The notes: a model not told the origin generated them from the sequence alone. 64,000 nucleotides of DNA from Eumeta japonica (GCA_005406025.1 BGZK01000096.1:620001-684000), one strand, 5' to 3'; counted from the first letter of the stretch, positions 44,401-59,400 are shown. Made by a program: numbers and translations.

Positions 44401-47400
44401 CCACGAGATAAATAAAAGAAGAATGGTCTCAAAGGATCGCCATATACATAAGCTTTTATTGTCAGACTCATTTCTTTTTGTGACGTAACTTTAAAAAATT
44501 GCCAACTTATGTCCCAATCTAAAAAAGCAAGCTTTATTTGATTTTGATAATTATTTTATGAATAGTAAAATAATTCCGGTTCCAAAACAAGATGGCCAGA
44601 TTGTATGGTGTGAGTTGTTAATTCGTTTTTCACCATACATCGGTTATTCACCATACCCCTTAATAATCATAATTTCTCATTAGAATTAAATACCATTTAC
44701 AGTATAGCTTTGACAAACGGATATAGTAAAAAATGTATTGATGGACTCATTAATAAAAAACCAAAAAGTACTATAAAGAAAAGTATCTATCCAACACAAT
44801 CAAAAGACCAAATAAATATATAGCTAGTTTGACATATTTTGGTACAATTTTGGAGAAAATTTCAAGATTATTAAAAAAACATAATATTTATACGGCCTTT
44901 AAAACAAATAACAATTTGAAAACTTTATGTAACAATAAAGATAAATTACACAATAATAAAAAATCTGGAATTTATAAATTAACTTGTGATGACTGTAAAT
45001 CGATATATATATAGGACAAACCGGACGTTGTTTAGAAAACAGATACAAAGAACATATTTCGGCGTTTAGAAATAATACATCAGACAGATCCCATTTTGCT
45101 AAACATCTAATAGAAACCGGTCATAAGCTTAATAACGATTATAAATTCGATGTTTTGCATATGTGTGAGAAGGGGTTACATTTAAATGTTTTGGAATCCT
45201 TCGAAATTTTTAAACATAAAGATAATAATAATATGGTCAACGACCAAATTGACGTTTATAAATCGCCATTATTGGACGCTTGCCTGTAACTATTTGGGTA
45301 ATGTTGGTGATGGTTAGTCTGTGACATTTGACAGGCATGTCTATCGGTGGTGGTCTGTGGCTGCCTTAAGAATGTTTTCGTCGCTCTTTGACCATTGCAT
45401 GACAATGGCCCGCTTAACGAGGTTGTGTTGGTTGTTTTAACGCTCCTTGCACCCTGGTGGATGTGACTGTCGGCAGTTTCCTGAGGATGTGCCTGGTTGG
45501 CATGAAACGTACGTAGAATTAACAATTTAACGGTTGGCGGAATGAGATAATTATAAAAATAAATAACACTTGCTTAAATGTTCGATATCTGTCAATCCTC
45601 TGGAATCAATATTCGATCATTTGGATAGAGATTCGTAGTGGAGAGGCAGATTCGAGGGTCAGCGGTGGGTTGCATGCTGCATGTTAACGCATGTTGCAGG
45701 CAAGCGTCTCTAAGATGACCAGAGTGATTAAAAAATAAAATAGGTTGCCAATGCTTTAGATTATCTAATACAAAGTAAAATTTTGCTTTTTTTTGTTTCT
45801 TAGGCTTACCGCAGTGATTATTAAAACCTACCGGAGGATATTAAAAAAAAAAACAAAGTCCATTCATAATGATTAACAAAAGTCATTTACTTTTCTAGTT
45901 ATGATTATTGTAATTTGAAGAGCATACTCTATAACGGGAAAAAAGTGGTACCGTTCATTTCAATATTATATATACATATATGTATTTCTCGCCATGCTTA
46001 TTTTATATTATATTATATTAAGTATTGCCTATAACGCTTTTGTACATAAAAAACTAAACTAAATTACACCAAAATAATTGCTAAAACATTTTCATTTAAT
46101 AATGGCGCTTTTAAATTACTTGTGTACCAAGTGCTGGTCGGGGCTTTATGCATTCGTGAAAAGTCTCCTTTTTCGGAGAAAATTCAACTGTTTTTTTTTC
46201 CATTTTCGTCTTTACTTGTCGCTCAAAGATGACTCGTCACGAATGGAAAAATCTGTGTTATGTTTAAAATACTCACGTAGCAAATACGCCAAATAAGAGA
46301 AATCCATTTAATGCGAACCATTTGACGTACGGAGGTTTAAGAATAGGAAGTGTTTGATCACACAGTGAAGAGACGAAACTCGCCTTAGGGGTTTTTAATG
46401 TATCATCACCTTTCTCTTCTTCCGACTTTAATTTAAGCACCTGAAACGAGTTGGATATTTTTTCATGATGCTCTCATAAAAAACTAATATTGCAAAAGGG
46501 GTAGTACCTGAAAAACCTGAAAACCTGACTCAGAAACACACCTATATAGGTGTGTTTCTGAGTCAGGTTTCTAACTAAAATTTTAAAATGTCGATATAAT
46601 ATCTAATAAAACCGCAATAAAAATATCTCAAAAATAAAAGAATTTACTGGGCATACGCACTGTTGTACGTTTAGAAAAAACTTAAATGATACCTAACTAA
46701 AAAAATACAAGTTCAAAGCGTTTCATCTAAAGTATTCCGCCCAGTTTTTAATATTCCATAAGTACATGTCAATATTTTATAGCAATGTTTCCTTACATAA
46801 TTATATACCTTATTATTATATATTGAATAAAATTTGAATATAATATCTATAAAATGGGTTATTTTCAGTGTCCCAGGGAAATGAAAATATACGTTTCTGC
46901 ATACATTAATTTCTCTCTTCCAATCGTAACAGCAAGTATTTGTTCAAAAAGCGCACATTGTATAAGCAGTTTTATATTATACGTACCGGATATTCATCCA
47001 TAGTTTTATTTTTATTTTTGGTGTACATCATCCGAAGAATTTGCAATGCTTCTTCGTGTCTGCCTTTTGATATTAAATATTTAGGACTCTCTGGTGCAAA
47101 ACATAAAAGTATTGCACATATAACGAAAAAACTAGAGTTTACAATGACTAGAAGTCGCCACGATCGAAAGTCGTACATTCCGAAGTTCACTCGAAAGTCG
47201 AGCGGTATTACTGCCCACGCCAACACTGAAAACGATAACTAGTTGATTTCTAGAACTATAACTAATTGATATAGTATTATAGGTTTCTGTAGATTCATCA
47301 CTGTATTCATCTAATATTTAAACAGGAGGATAAAAAAAAAACATTAAGAAACCGCCTATACCAAGAATATAGAACTTATTACCATCATCTTATTGATATA

Positions 47401-50400
47401 ATGATTTAAACCAAATAAAAAATATGAATTTGTAACATTAGTCAAATTAATAAAGATTCTCCTATTTCGTACATCATCACAACTACAAACTATTTCTGAT
47501 CAATGTAGATATATTAGTGTTGACAACACGTAACACTGGTATGATATACTGTTATAGGTTTTATTTATGTTCTACTTATTTTGTTACTACTTAATTGACC
47601 AAAGTCTTTGGATATTACAAGGGTCTTAGGCCTCATTCGCACGAGCGCTTTTTCAACGGGCGTTAAAAAAACGTTGAAATGACACAAATGAATACCCACG
47701 TATTTATTCACACGAAAGCGTTTTTAAAACGCGGCGCTTTTTTTTATCGAGCACTGCCGGATTTTCGACGTTGAGCGTTGGCGTTAAATTGAATTGAGCA
47801 CATGGGACTCGCATGGTTCTGTTCTGACGGGCGTTAAAAAAGCGCCGGTGTAGTTGTAACTGCCTTAGGCACTGGTGACAGTGATAACAAAAATATTTTT
47901 TATGAAGCAACAGACATCTAAGGAAAATTAATATAAAAATCCTAAAATCTATAAATGATCCCGCATCGAATGGTCAAAGTCCGGTACAGATACATTCAGT
48001 ACTTTTTACGTGATTGCGTTACAAATAAAACGATTTTCATTATATATACAGCCTTTGCCCGTAGGTATACATAATGAAAATTAATATTATGATTCAGATA
48101 TGCCCATGGTTTCACTCGTGAATGCATAGAAAGAATCCCTTCATTTTTGATGATGGAATTTATTCTACATTCTACGGATAAAACTTTGAAAAAAAATAAC
48201 TAGTTAATTATTCTGTCGTACCGGTTGTTATCTACTTATTGGTATAGGTAGATGTCGGTGTACACATCCACACCATCAAATAAAATGGGTATAAACTGAG
48301 ACGGGAATAGACGAAATGTTTAAAGTTAATAACCTGTTTAAATTGATAAAGATTGATACTGTGTTGGTAAAATAGTTCTTAAATGAACACCTAACTTTTA
48401 TCAATTTTTTTTAATAAAAATGGGCATAATGAGATTAATCGTAAACGAAACATGCTATCGCATAATTTACTGTAGATCAAATAATAGTCTTTTACGGTTC
48501 CCTATTTGTAATGTAACCCCTATAAATCACACCGTTACTTCTCTGTCTGTCAAGACCCTTCTTTTTAAGAGTGTGCTGAAGTATCAAATTGAAACTAATA
48601 CCAAATACTTAAATCTACGGTTCCTCAGACTCGTAAAGAAATGAAGCTTCTAAATAAACGGAATAAAAACAAACGGTCAAGATATATGGAAAAAACACAT
48701 CTATTTGTTTTTTCCATATATCTTGACCGTTTGTTTTTATTCCGTTTGTATTTATGTTAACACTCACAAATAGCTTAAAATCTATAAGGTACTTTCCGTT
48801 GAACTAGAATCTAACATAATATAATTATCTAAAGTCGGTAAAAATACTCTTGTATATGTATTACATGTGGCTTAAATAACTATAGAACATGGGCGTGGAT
48901 CAGGAGTACTTTCTCTGGCTACCCCATATCAAAACAATATCGCGAAGTTTTGTGAGAATAATAATATACTAATTAAAATAAAAACTACATACACGGCACT
49001 AGAGCAGAGCCCAGAATCTGTAATGAGTTGGTGATGGACAGCGCTAGGTCCCGGTGGCGCGCCGGCAGCAGCTCGCCGATGTACGCATACGGCACTGACG
49101 CTGGACACGCGATACTGTAGAAAATATTATTGCTTTTAATTAAGCATTTTTATTTGCCTAAATAGCGGCGGTAGCTCGGTGGTTGAGAGCATCGTTTTCG
49201 AACCTGAAGGCACTGGGTTCGATCCCGATCACGGACGCATCGACTAATGAGTTTTTAACTTAAATCACATCATATCACACGCTCCGTGTCTCGGAAAGCA
49301 CGCTAAGCCATCGCCCTGGACCTTGTTGTCTCGTTGAAGACAAAGGTTTATAGCCGGCCCAAACTCGCATAAGGCCAGCGTGGAGGCCTGTCTAGTCTAA
49401 ACCCCTCAATCTGAAATGAAAAGACTGTGGTAGGGTACGCCTCAGCAGTGGAGCGATTGAAACCTGATACAACAACAAACAACAATTCGCATTAAAAAAT
49501 TGTATTCGCTTTATTTTTTCCTTTGTATTAAAATTTTCATATTTTGTTTTAGATAACATCAACCATTTATCGCATCGTTTAATCTATCTTCCTTCCTATT
49601 TTTTTAAGTGGGTGCAATACGCCTTAATCTTCCATATATATATATTTTAATATAGAATGCCACATTCTTATCAACGTTTCGGCAATATGATTACTTGGAT
49701 TCCGAGTTTTTAATTTCGGAAATGCAATTTGCGAAAGATAAATGTTGAAACAAAACTCATTGTATTCGTTTATCTATTATTAATCCAATAATTGTTTTTT
49801 GTATCTAATCTTATATTAACCTCTCTTTGTTAAAATTGCTTAAACATTTCTTTCACCGAATAAACTAAAGAATGAGAACCTTCTTTCATTCATCTGCCAA
49901 AATATTAACCACGTAGCAAACAAAAAATTGGAGAAGACAACTAATTTGTCAGAAATTGGTACCCGTGATTGGTTGCAATTACTTGCAAGTCACCAATTTC
50001 TCACACTGTTTACGTGGGAGTGCCATTAAATCAGGTGCCAGGTTATTTATTGGTAGAGACAGGTTAATAAGATGTTATATTTAAGAAATACAAATTAAAA
50101 CTGTACTGTTATCAGTTGTAGTTAATAAAAATGACACAAAACCAATATAACAGTGGTTTAATCGTTTGGAAAACCTCAATTTTTACTCGCCAGCGTGCCC
50201 GTGTGTATTTATGCATAGAGTCATGCATATTTAAACAAGCATGGGTCTACGTGTGTACTTTAATGTTATGAATACATTGTATAAAACAAAAAATATATTA
50301 GATTTACTGAGGAGTCAATAACAAATACTCAGCCCTTTGAAAATAATGTTGTATCAGCCGTTGAAATACGCAGTCATTTACCAGGGTACTTTGTGAAAGA

Positions 50401-53400
50401 AATATGTGAACAATTTTGAATTTGATTTGTTATGACAATAACGGATAAAAAATATGTAAAACGGGGAAGAACTTCATCTTGCATCTTTCTCGGTCGGTAA
50501 GCAGTAGATTTATATACCAAAGGAAAATAATGCTGGAATACTTTGAGAAGCGCAGACTTTGTCGCACCGTTAAGTGCCTGTCACACTGCATAAAAATAGG
50601 GGGATAGGGAAGCGGAAAGAAAAATGCGGTAACCATTATTTATCGATTCGCTCAATTTTGCTTTCAGTTATTTCTTTGAAAGTACAATTGCAATTCCTGC
50701 ATGTTTGCGTGTGCTCAATTTTCGAAGACAATTCTGTTTCTAATCACAATATAAAATGAACAGGAATGTGTTAAACAAAAGAGCGTTCCGTTATAGCCAT
50801 GGGCACTCCCTACGTATTTCATCGACGACCCAAGTCTGTTTCGACTAGGCATCAATTGTATATAAAATGTATACAAACTGTATATAAAATGAAATGCCAA
50901 CTTCATCATTGATGAAGGATAGAAGGTTGATGAATCATCAACCTTCTATCGTCCCTCTAATAGTGAATTCTCTTTTTGCCGTTGTTTACTCTTTGATCAT
51001 TGTTCAGAACAATTTGATCTGCATGGATAATACATGTCTACAACTACTTATAACTCTTTTGATCTAAATATCATTTTAAAAGATTTGGCACAAAGCAACC
51101 TACTATATATCAGAATCTTAAAAATTTCATATTTCGAGAAATCAGTTTTAAAACTTCATTAGAGAATCTGCTACATTGTGCGTGCGAAATGAGAACGAGA
51201 ATGATTAGAAAAAGATGGAGTGATCTACAAAAAAAGAAAGAGAGCTAAGAGGCTCTTATTAGGGTAATTTCACTATGCAAATCTCATTTGTTCCGTGAGA
51301 CACACTTAGATGTTATTGAAATAGTCGTCGCACCAAGCCTTTTTGGCGACCTACATTAAAACCCTTATAAAAGAAAAATAGAACGTCAACCACATGACAA
51401 GCCATGCCACGATATAAATTATCAAAAAAGTCAGCCGGCAGGTTGTCTAGTTCCAGAAATTCAAACGATAGGACCAGAATTAGACGTCAATGCAGAAAGG
51501 GTGCGAGGAACACATTTGTAGGCATGGAAGGTAAGGAGCGGTAAGAGCTAAGTGAAAACTGGTCAGGAAAAGATTGCAGCTGTCTAAAAAAATTTCAGCG
51601 GGAATCACCCCTTAAAACATTCCAATTCAGGAGGACATGCTGGCCAAGGCGTCAACTCCTAAGTATTAACTCTGACAAACCGGAAACAGGTTCCGACGCT
51701 CAGGTCTCAGAAACAAATATAGGAAAGAGTCTGTACTTCAATACTGTGAACCGCACAACTTAGTGATTACAAGTTTTATTGATTCTTTCCAGAAGGACTT
51801 AATTTCAAATGACCATATGATTGAACGATTTATTAAGGCTACAGAACGATTAAAGCTACTTTTTATTTAGAACCAAATTTGGAATGTCTGGCATTACTTG
51901 TTACATCAGAAGAATCCACGATTTTACTTTGTTTAAAATACATGACGATACTCCAAATTGACAACTGCTCACATAGACAATCAATATGGAAAATTTTGCA
52001 AGTTCCAAATATGAAACTTGATCCAGTCCGTTAAATAAAATTACATTTTGATAAATTCAAAAAGAATCAAATTTATTCATTATTTCTGTACTTCTAGAGG
52101 AAGTACATGGTGATAATGAAATAGTAAGTCACGAAATATATCGCTTTAACAGCTTCAGGGGGAAATGTTTGTTATTTACTTCGACGCAATAAATCTTTTC
52201 TTTTTAAAAGTGCAAAATTAATTTATTTTTGCATTTTTAGAATTTTCCTGTAAACATTAATTTTTAATGTGAATCACCTCAAGAGTCGCTGCTTAATCCG
52301 TCCTACATAAAATTTGATAACGTTTAATTTTGATAATGTTTAATCTGCTTCGCTTCATGGTTCATCAATAAGTACAGAATGATCAACAATAAAATTTAGC
52401 GCTTATCCTGATTAAAAGTAATAAACATTATAAACAACGCATTAATGCTCTTAGTATTAGCAAAAACAATTGTATTTAATAAGTATATATTAAATGTAGT
52501 TATCAAAAATTCTGTTAATTATACTTACCTAATTTAACCTTTGTGCATAAATATTATTATTTGTAGAAGATTCTATAACAATTGTTTAACTGGACTTGGT
52601 GTTCACCAGATATGAAAAGTCCTGTATATTTTGACTGTAAATAATTTTGTAAAAGGAACAAAACAAGAGAATTTTTTGACTGTTGTAGTAGAGAAAAGTG
52701 TTGTAGAACGTCAAATTAAATAACGGATAATAATCTACAAGTACTTGCATAAAACCTCTACTGAATTATATTGGAACTGTATTGTGATTTTAAATGAGAA
52801 AGTAAATGAATGCCTGTTAAGTCACTTGAGCTTGAAAGGTGGAGCGTTGAGATTGGTTTAATGTAAAGATTGCGCTAGGTTTTACTTACAATTTTAGAAT
52901 GATAGTTTATTCGGGTTGAATCTAGATATATAGTAGCAACAATTTATTAAATTAAATTTACTAGAGCACCCATTTTTTTCCTTTACCATCGAAAACGTAA
53001 AAAAATGGTTGCTCAAACACAACATTAAGTCTTGAATATAGACATATCTGATCCACTGAAAATTGTCAAATAATGACTGTGTTTGCCTAAGTGTTTGCCA
53101 CTTTATCTCATTTACTATAGCGCGTATTTATGTGCTATTTGAGAGTAAATGTTCTATTATTCAGTTATTAATATTATCAGTAATCTACACACATATCAAA
53201 CAGCGTGGAGAGAAAAAATCTTCACATTAAATATAATTGAAAAACATTACTCGAATTATTGTATTAGAAATGTTGACAGAGTACAATCTTTGGGTTTGGA
53301 AGTTTTGTTTTGCAGTCTCTTTGCGAATTTGTTCGCAAACTTCGCAAAAACTATGGCAATGAACTTGATAAAACTTAAATAGGAAATTGTTTATACGTCT

Positions 53401-56400
53401 GAGTTATATATAGGATAGTTATTATTCCGTTTCAATGCTATTTTCTTTACAATATATATGTACTTTGAACAGAATCAGAATTTAAATCGAGACCAGAATC
53501 GGAATCAAAAGCGGGGCCAAGATTAGTATCGCAAGCAGGAACTACATCCAGATTATGTTTGACAGCGTGATCAGTCGATATAAAAAGTGAAGCAATTCCT
53601 TCTACGCTCACGTGGGAGAAATTGTGGGTGAAAGAAAATAATGCATATTTTTAATTGTGGGTTTTTAAATTTGATGATGGAGACAAAATATTCATATGTA
53701 AAAAACGGCTTTGAAAATGAAGAAAGTCAGTTTGAATGGGATCGAAGAATATGTTGTGTACAAGATTATCAAAAATTCTCGAATTATTTGATACCTAATA
53801 AAGATGAAACATGAGTAATTCACAAATGTAAATAATTTTATATGAGCTAAAATGTGCCGACGATATACTATGAAATTTATTTATCTCTTTTCTCAAATTC
53901 TATTTACAAGTTTATTTTCTGCAATAATCTTCTATTTAATTCTATACTATTTTGCCCTTATCGAAAAATGTATGGAAGAACAATGTGGTGTAAAATAACA
54001 AATTTGATTTGAAGAAATATTTTTTTTAAAGTCTCAATTGTCTGAAAGTGACTACTTACCCACTTCTATTCTCAGAATGTGCCAAATTTTCGAAATAGTC
54101 TTTTTTTGTTTTGTAAAATTGTATATAGATGAAGTGATGTATGGATGACTAAACGTATATACCATGTACATGTTTAGTATTTGAATAAAAGCTTATAAAC
54201 ATGATTAGTATTTTAAAAAGAAACTATTGTTAATACAAGCCTAAAGGTAAGCGAAGACGAATTATTTTCTATATTATATAAATGCTATTTTACGTAATTT
54301 TATGGCACGGAACACCATTCGCTCTTGACCAATTAATGAATGATTACTTGCGTGTAAAATAAAAATGCTAAGTCATATCAATTAGATTATCAAAATGTGA
54401 TAGTCTATCATATAATTGATTAAAATATCAAATACGAATTGATTACAAGGTTTTATATCGTATTTACTGCTGCGTTTTCCCTGAGGTCCTTTCTCCATAT
54501 ACGAAAAATATTTTGAAGATTTTTTTGTTTCCATGTAAAGAGAGATATAATGTCAAGGATATGCTTATTTTGTTTAAAGTATTTAAATATTTTAACTCAT
54601 TATATATTTAACAAAAGTGTATTTCTAAATTATTCAAAAAAAATAGAAAATCCAAACGTACATACAGCATAATGTTCCCATTTATTTTTAACAAAAAAAG
54701 GAAAAAAAATTAAAAAAAAAAGTGACATCTAAAATATACTATTGCAACTATTTCAACTCAATCTCTTCGAAACAGGTAGTAAATGAAGAGATATATTTAT
54801 TTACAACTAGAGGTCGTTACTATTAGTAGGAATCCCCATTATTCTATAAGTCTATTGTTTAATTAAAGTTTTTATTAATTGTAATTTAACAACACCGAAT
54901 CAGAGAGCCATTTTCAGTTTGAAACTACATGCTTTAATCCTAAAGGTAATAAAAAAACTGACCAAGTGCCTGGTGCCTGTAAGGTAGTATAAGATTCGGT
55001 AGTTACACATCGCAATACACGCATTTAGTAAGAGGCTTTTTGTTCGATATTATGACCCTATTAATTGAGTTCACGATTTAACGGCTAATAATGTTTAGAA
55101 CGAGCCCACATAGGACAGATGTTAAGGATGTTTTGATTGTAGGTTTTCATAATTTTCTGTGGTACATAAACTTATATTTACTATCTATTTTACACAACCA
55201 ACAACGCCATCTAAGTAATCTCTAATCAAAATTGTACAAAATTTTGCTTTCTACCTCTCCAAGTATATTTTATTAGTTAACGGATTACACGTTAACTTGT
55301 ATAGTCTATTTAGCTGTGATAGTTTTCCTTTTAAACTTTCTTATACATGTTATTATCATGAGTTTTTTCACATGTCCAAGAATAATCATTTACCTAGAGA
55401 GACATATGATTCACTTGAGGCACTTCATCGCTTTTACGAAGGCTCTAAAACGTGTACAATTGAAACATATTAATAGCACTTTACCATAATGATCCGAGGA
55501 GTTTACAGATAGAGAAGCTAATGGCGTCCGGCATGAAGGCTGCGGCCATTCCCATGGCGCCGGCGCCGAAAGAGCTGAGCAGCAACATGGGCTTGCGTCC
55601 GCGCGTGTCCACGGCGTAGCCCCAGGGATACGACATCACGACGATTGCTGAAAAAGTTTAAATAAACAAATGCAATGAACGACGTATGATTTTTACTTTT
55701 ATACTGCACCTGTTCGGAAAGCTCTTTTATATACTTCTCGAAAAACGGGACAGAACATGCGTTATTGCTTTCATACAAAATGCGAGCGAAATAATTATAT
55801 GAAAATCAATTTCTTAGCTCCTGTTTTGTTATGAATGACATAAAAGAAAAATCTAACAAAAAATAAAAATCAAAAAAAAAATTATTTTGTTAAAAGCAAA
55901 TGTATACTGAAATAATTTTCAACGTCGTCATCTAGTATAGAGTGATACTAAAGATTTTATGAAGCCGTCGGAATTAAAAAAAAACTGTTCAAACTAAACA
56001 AATATTTATTATCTTCATAAAATGAAATACAATCAAACAAAGTGACGTTTATTTTTTTCGTAGACTTAGTGTAAAGCACTACGTGTCACTCTGAAGAAAC
56101 TTCGGTTCCCAATTCGTGTGCTTTGGGTCGTTGGTAATCGTTCACTTTCTTCCCTTGAAATTCAATGTACTATTAAACTCGTTTGTGCTAAAATATCATC
56201 CTGAAACGGATATTACAATAAAAAGTAAAGTGACGTGAGATATTTTTTTAGATAATGTTGCATATTTATCGACAATTGTACGTAGTTTAAAGTCCAATAA
56301 ATATTGCCCGCATCATAAAATATCATGCCTCTAGAGCGTAATTTATAGTCCTTGTTTTATTTTCCTTAAGATTAATATAACCGTTAAAATTCCGAGCCTC

Positions 56401-59400
56401 AATAAGGCGGTAGCAAATTCAAATCTATTGGTTGTGGAATGCCATCCGCACAGAGTATATTACTAGTTCGTCTGTAGCTATGGATGTTTCACTGACCTAT
56501 ATATGGAATCGAGGCTATTAGTCCTCTCTGTGAGTCGCTAATGCCAAGATCACATCTGGCCGCTGGCAACACGTAGGAGTATCCCGCCACTTCTACTATA
56601 ATAGCAATCAGAAATAGCGCGAACAGCGCGCAGTACCGTAAGTTGCAACATCCTAAACCTGAAAACAAACGAAACGTGGATTAGTGTTTAGTTTTTGATA
56701 GTATATTTAATGGGAAACATGTTTTATGCAACAGAAATCAATTGAACATAATAATAATTTTAAGAAATTATTTTACATAAAAATTCTTAACGTAAAAATT
56801 TTTCGTATGAACCAAAAAGCGTTCAAAAATTAACATAAAAGTTTTTAATAATGCACCCTCACTTGGCTTTAATATATTTATTTTAAGTACATATCGTTTT
56901 ATTTTAATTAAATGTGTCAGAAGTTATTGTCAAATAAAAATATGTTGTATCTGGTTTCTTGTAAAATTTCTTGTGTGGTAGTACCGTATCTATTCGTACA
57001 AATAAAAACAAAATTTAGTTATTTTTTATTATTCATGAGCTGCAGTTATTAATTCTGAAAATAAAGAATTGGGTATAAAGGAATGGGTATAAAGGAATTA
57101 AATCACGTTTAATATTTATTTAAGCATATTATTATTTGCATGTTATATTGTTATCATAAAAAAACGTTATTTATTTATATTGTTCCATTAAAAATTATGA
57201 AACCATTTCAACAGTAGCAAAATGGACAAATGGTAAAACAACAAAGATGCAAAAGGAGCGATGCATAATTGCTTACAGTTTTAATATCGAAAAGTGGCTC
57301 AAAGTGTATATGATATCTCTTTCACGCACCTTACAATAACATTTTACAGTACCAAAGAAACACAGCGGAAGAAACACGTCAGATGATAAACAATAATTTT
57401 TCTTATTTGTAATCATTTGATGTTTCAATCTTAAGATTATTAACGTAAGGTTCATTTTTAAATACAAATAGTACAAGAAACGATTGTTTTGTTACTGGAA
57501 CAAAATAAAACAATTTTTTTACAATTTGTGCGTGCTCTTCTATGAACCAGAAGCGATTCAATATCATTCTAATTATTTATTATTATTTTTTTTTTGTTTG
57601 AATGTATGTACATACTCATAGGATATTTTTTTGCTGAGTAAAACTTAATACAATAATAATAACTTGAGATTACAGTTAATGTGAAATTTTAATATTACAA
57701 TTCTATTGAAATAAATATTAAAGAGCTTGACGATTTTTAAGCTGTGTAAAAATGGTAAAGCAGTGTTTCTTTTTATTTATAACATAAAACGAGGTGATGT
57801 TTCATTAAACATTAAAATATTTTTGATGAATATCAATATTATATTCTATGGGTATTTTTTTAATAAACAAATCTTAAATACACATAATATCAATTTCCTC
57901 AGAATAAGTTTAATTTATTTTACAAATAGCTGATCCAACAGACACCATCCTGTCCAAGTTTATGATGTGTCTGGAATGTGTTTCACACAAAGCACTACGT
58001 AAAAATTACAATTTTCAACGACTTTCTTCGAATTATAATGATTATTACTAGTTTTCATTAACTCTTAACCATCAAACCTTAAAAATAAAATAATATGAAT
58101 TCCTTTCCTTTGTTTAAGCCATCTCTAATTCATTGAAATTGGTCAAAAGAGTATTTATTAATTCCACAGGATACAATCGTGATACCCATAAACCCTTTAC
58201 ACACTTTCACTGTGCTAATGTGCTAATAAGTAAAACACATGTGCATATTTTAACGAAATCGGTAAAATTATAAGGATTGTTAGTAATAATAACGGAATCC
58301 TAATAAATGTATCTTACATTCTTTCCTTGACTTCCAGCTATTTTCATACTACACTTTATTAAAATCGGATAAATTATAAGGGTTTTTATCAATCTTACTA
58401 GAACCTTAAAAAATCTTCGAACCCTTCATAATTTTTATTGTAGACACGATAGCTGTCTACAATAAAAATTAGTGGTAAACTTAACGTTGTCGTATTCAAC
58501 CTCCGAAAGACACATCTTGGCGCCTTTACGCTAAAAAATTCCCCTTCGTCCCTTTCCCTCTCTTTGGAAGCAATTCCCTTAAGTCACACCGCGTTTCGGG
58601 ACCTTTGACATCAACACATTGAAACGGGTTTAGTTTCGCGACCATCTAAAGAGCAAAATAAAGCTAGCTTCTAAAAGGCTTGGGGTGCTCAAAAGAGTGC
58701 GAGAGTAATTCAAGGAGGATCATCGTCTATGATCGTCTGTTACTTTATAAGACACAAGTCCGACCGCATTTAAAGTAGCGATGTGTCACCTTTGAGTTGG
58801 GGCATCCTAATATCAACTTTTGCCTCTAGAGCACATTCAACGGTGAACATCTCGAATCGTCGGCGACCCTGTAATGTCCGGCCAACTCAATCCATTGGCT
58901 TTGTAAATATATAATATCTTTGTGCATGCTATATCACATATACTACGGGAAGTGTTCTCGAAAATATATTCAACCTTGTTCCTGCTGCTGATTTCCGTTA
59001 TCATTCAGCTCGTCAGATACACCATCAGAACCATCTAGAAGGCTGGTGTTCTGTCACCGTACGTTTCACGGCCAATTTTCTTCAACGTACGCTGCTACTT
59101 TGCAATGATTTACCATCGACGGTATTCTCAGTAGGAATACGCCAAGGGAGTCTTCAAGAAAAGAGCATTCAGCAAGAGCAAGATAGGAGCTCTTTTCTGA
59201 AAAGCCGATGAGGCTTATTCTGCACACTGGCTCACTGCGGGAGGGGGCCGAACATTTACTCAATAAGAAAAGAAAAGGTAAAAATATTTATCAACGGCTT
59301 TTACATTTTCACATTAGAAACCTTCGCTTAAACTTAACCTTACATTCAATTCAAAATTTCAATCTCTTGTCTAGACCGCTTTCGCACTCATTATCTAACT

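Larger units (their letters stand above)
47226..48992. other. Intron 4 of copy 2
   Basis: Holds the MITE-like block and the long hairpin at 48656-48747. Confidence 0.6.
49115..55484. other. Intron 3 of copy 2
   Basis: Matches intron 3 of copy 1. It lacks the hAT MITE and about 580 bp near 53654, and has about 205 extra bases at 50842-51047 with two small palindromes (50902-50916 and 50918-50950). Confidence 0.6.
33211..55659. repeat. Tandem segmental duplication, near-identical block, copy 2
   Basis: Counterpart of 1-20342. The offset changes from about 33,210 at the left to about 35,317 at exon 3 because of copy-specific insertions and deletions (minisatellite, hAT deletion, Penelope insertion, MITE and others). 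Confidence 0.93.

Noticed and set aside
45256..45525. Minus-strand 89-codon frame
   Set aside because: Antisense to the Penelope 3' end; no homology signal in its own frame.
55518..55778. Minus-strand frame with Arg/His-rich end overlapping exon 3
   Set aside because: Wrong reading frame through the GC-rich exon 3; the transporter frame is supported by both neighbours.
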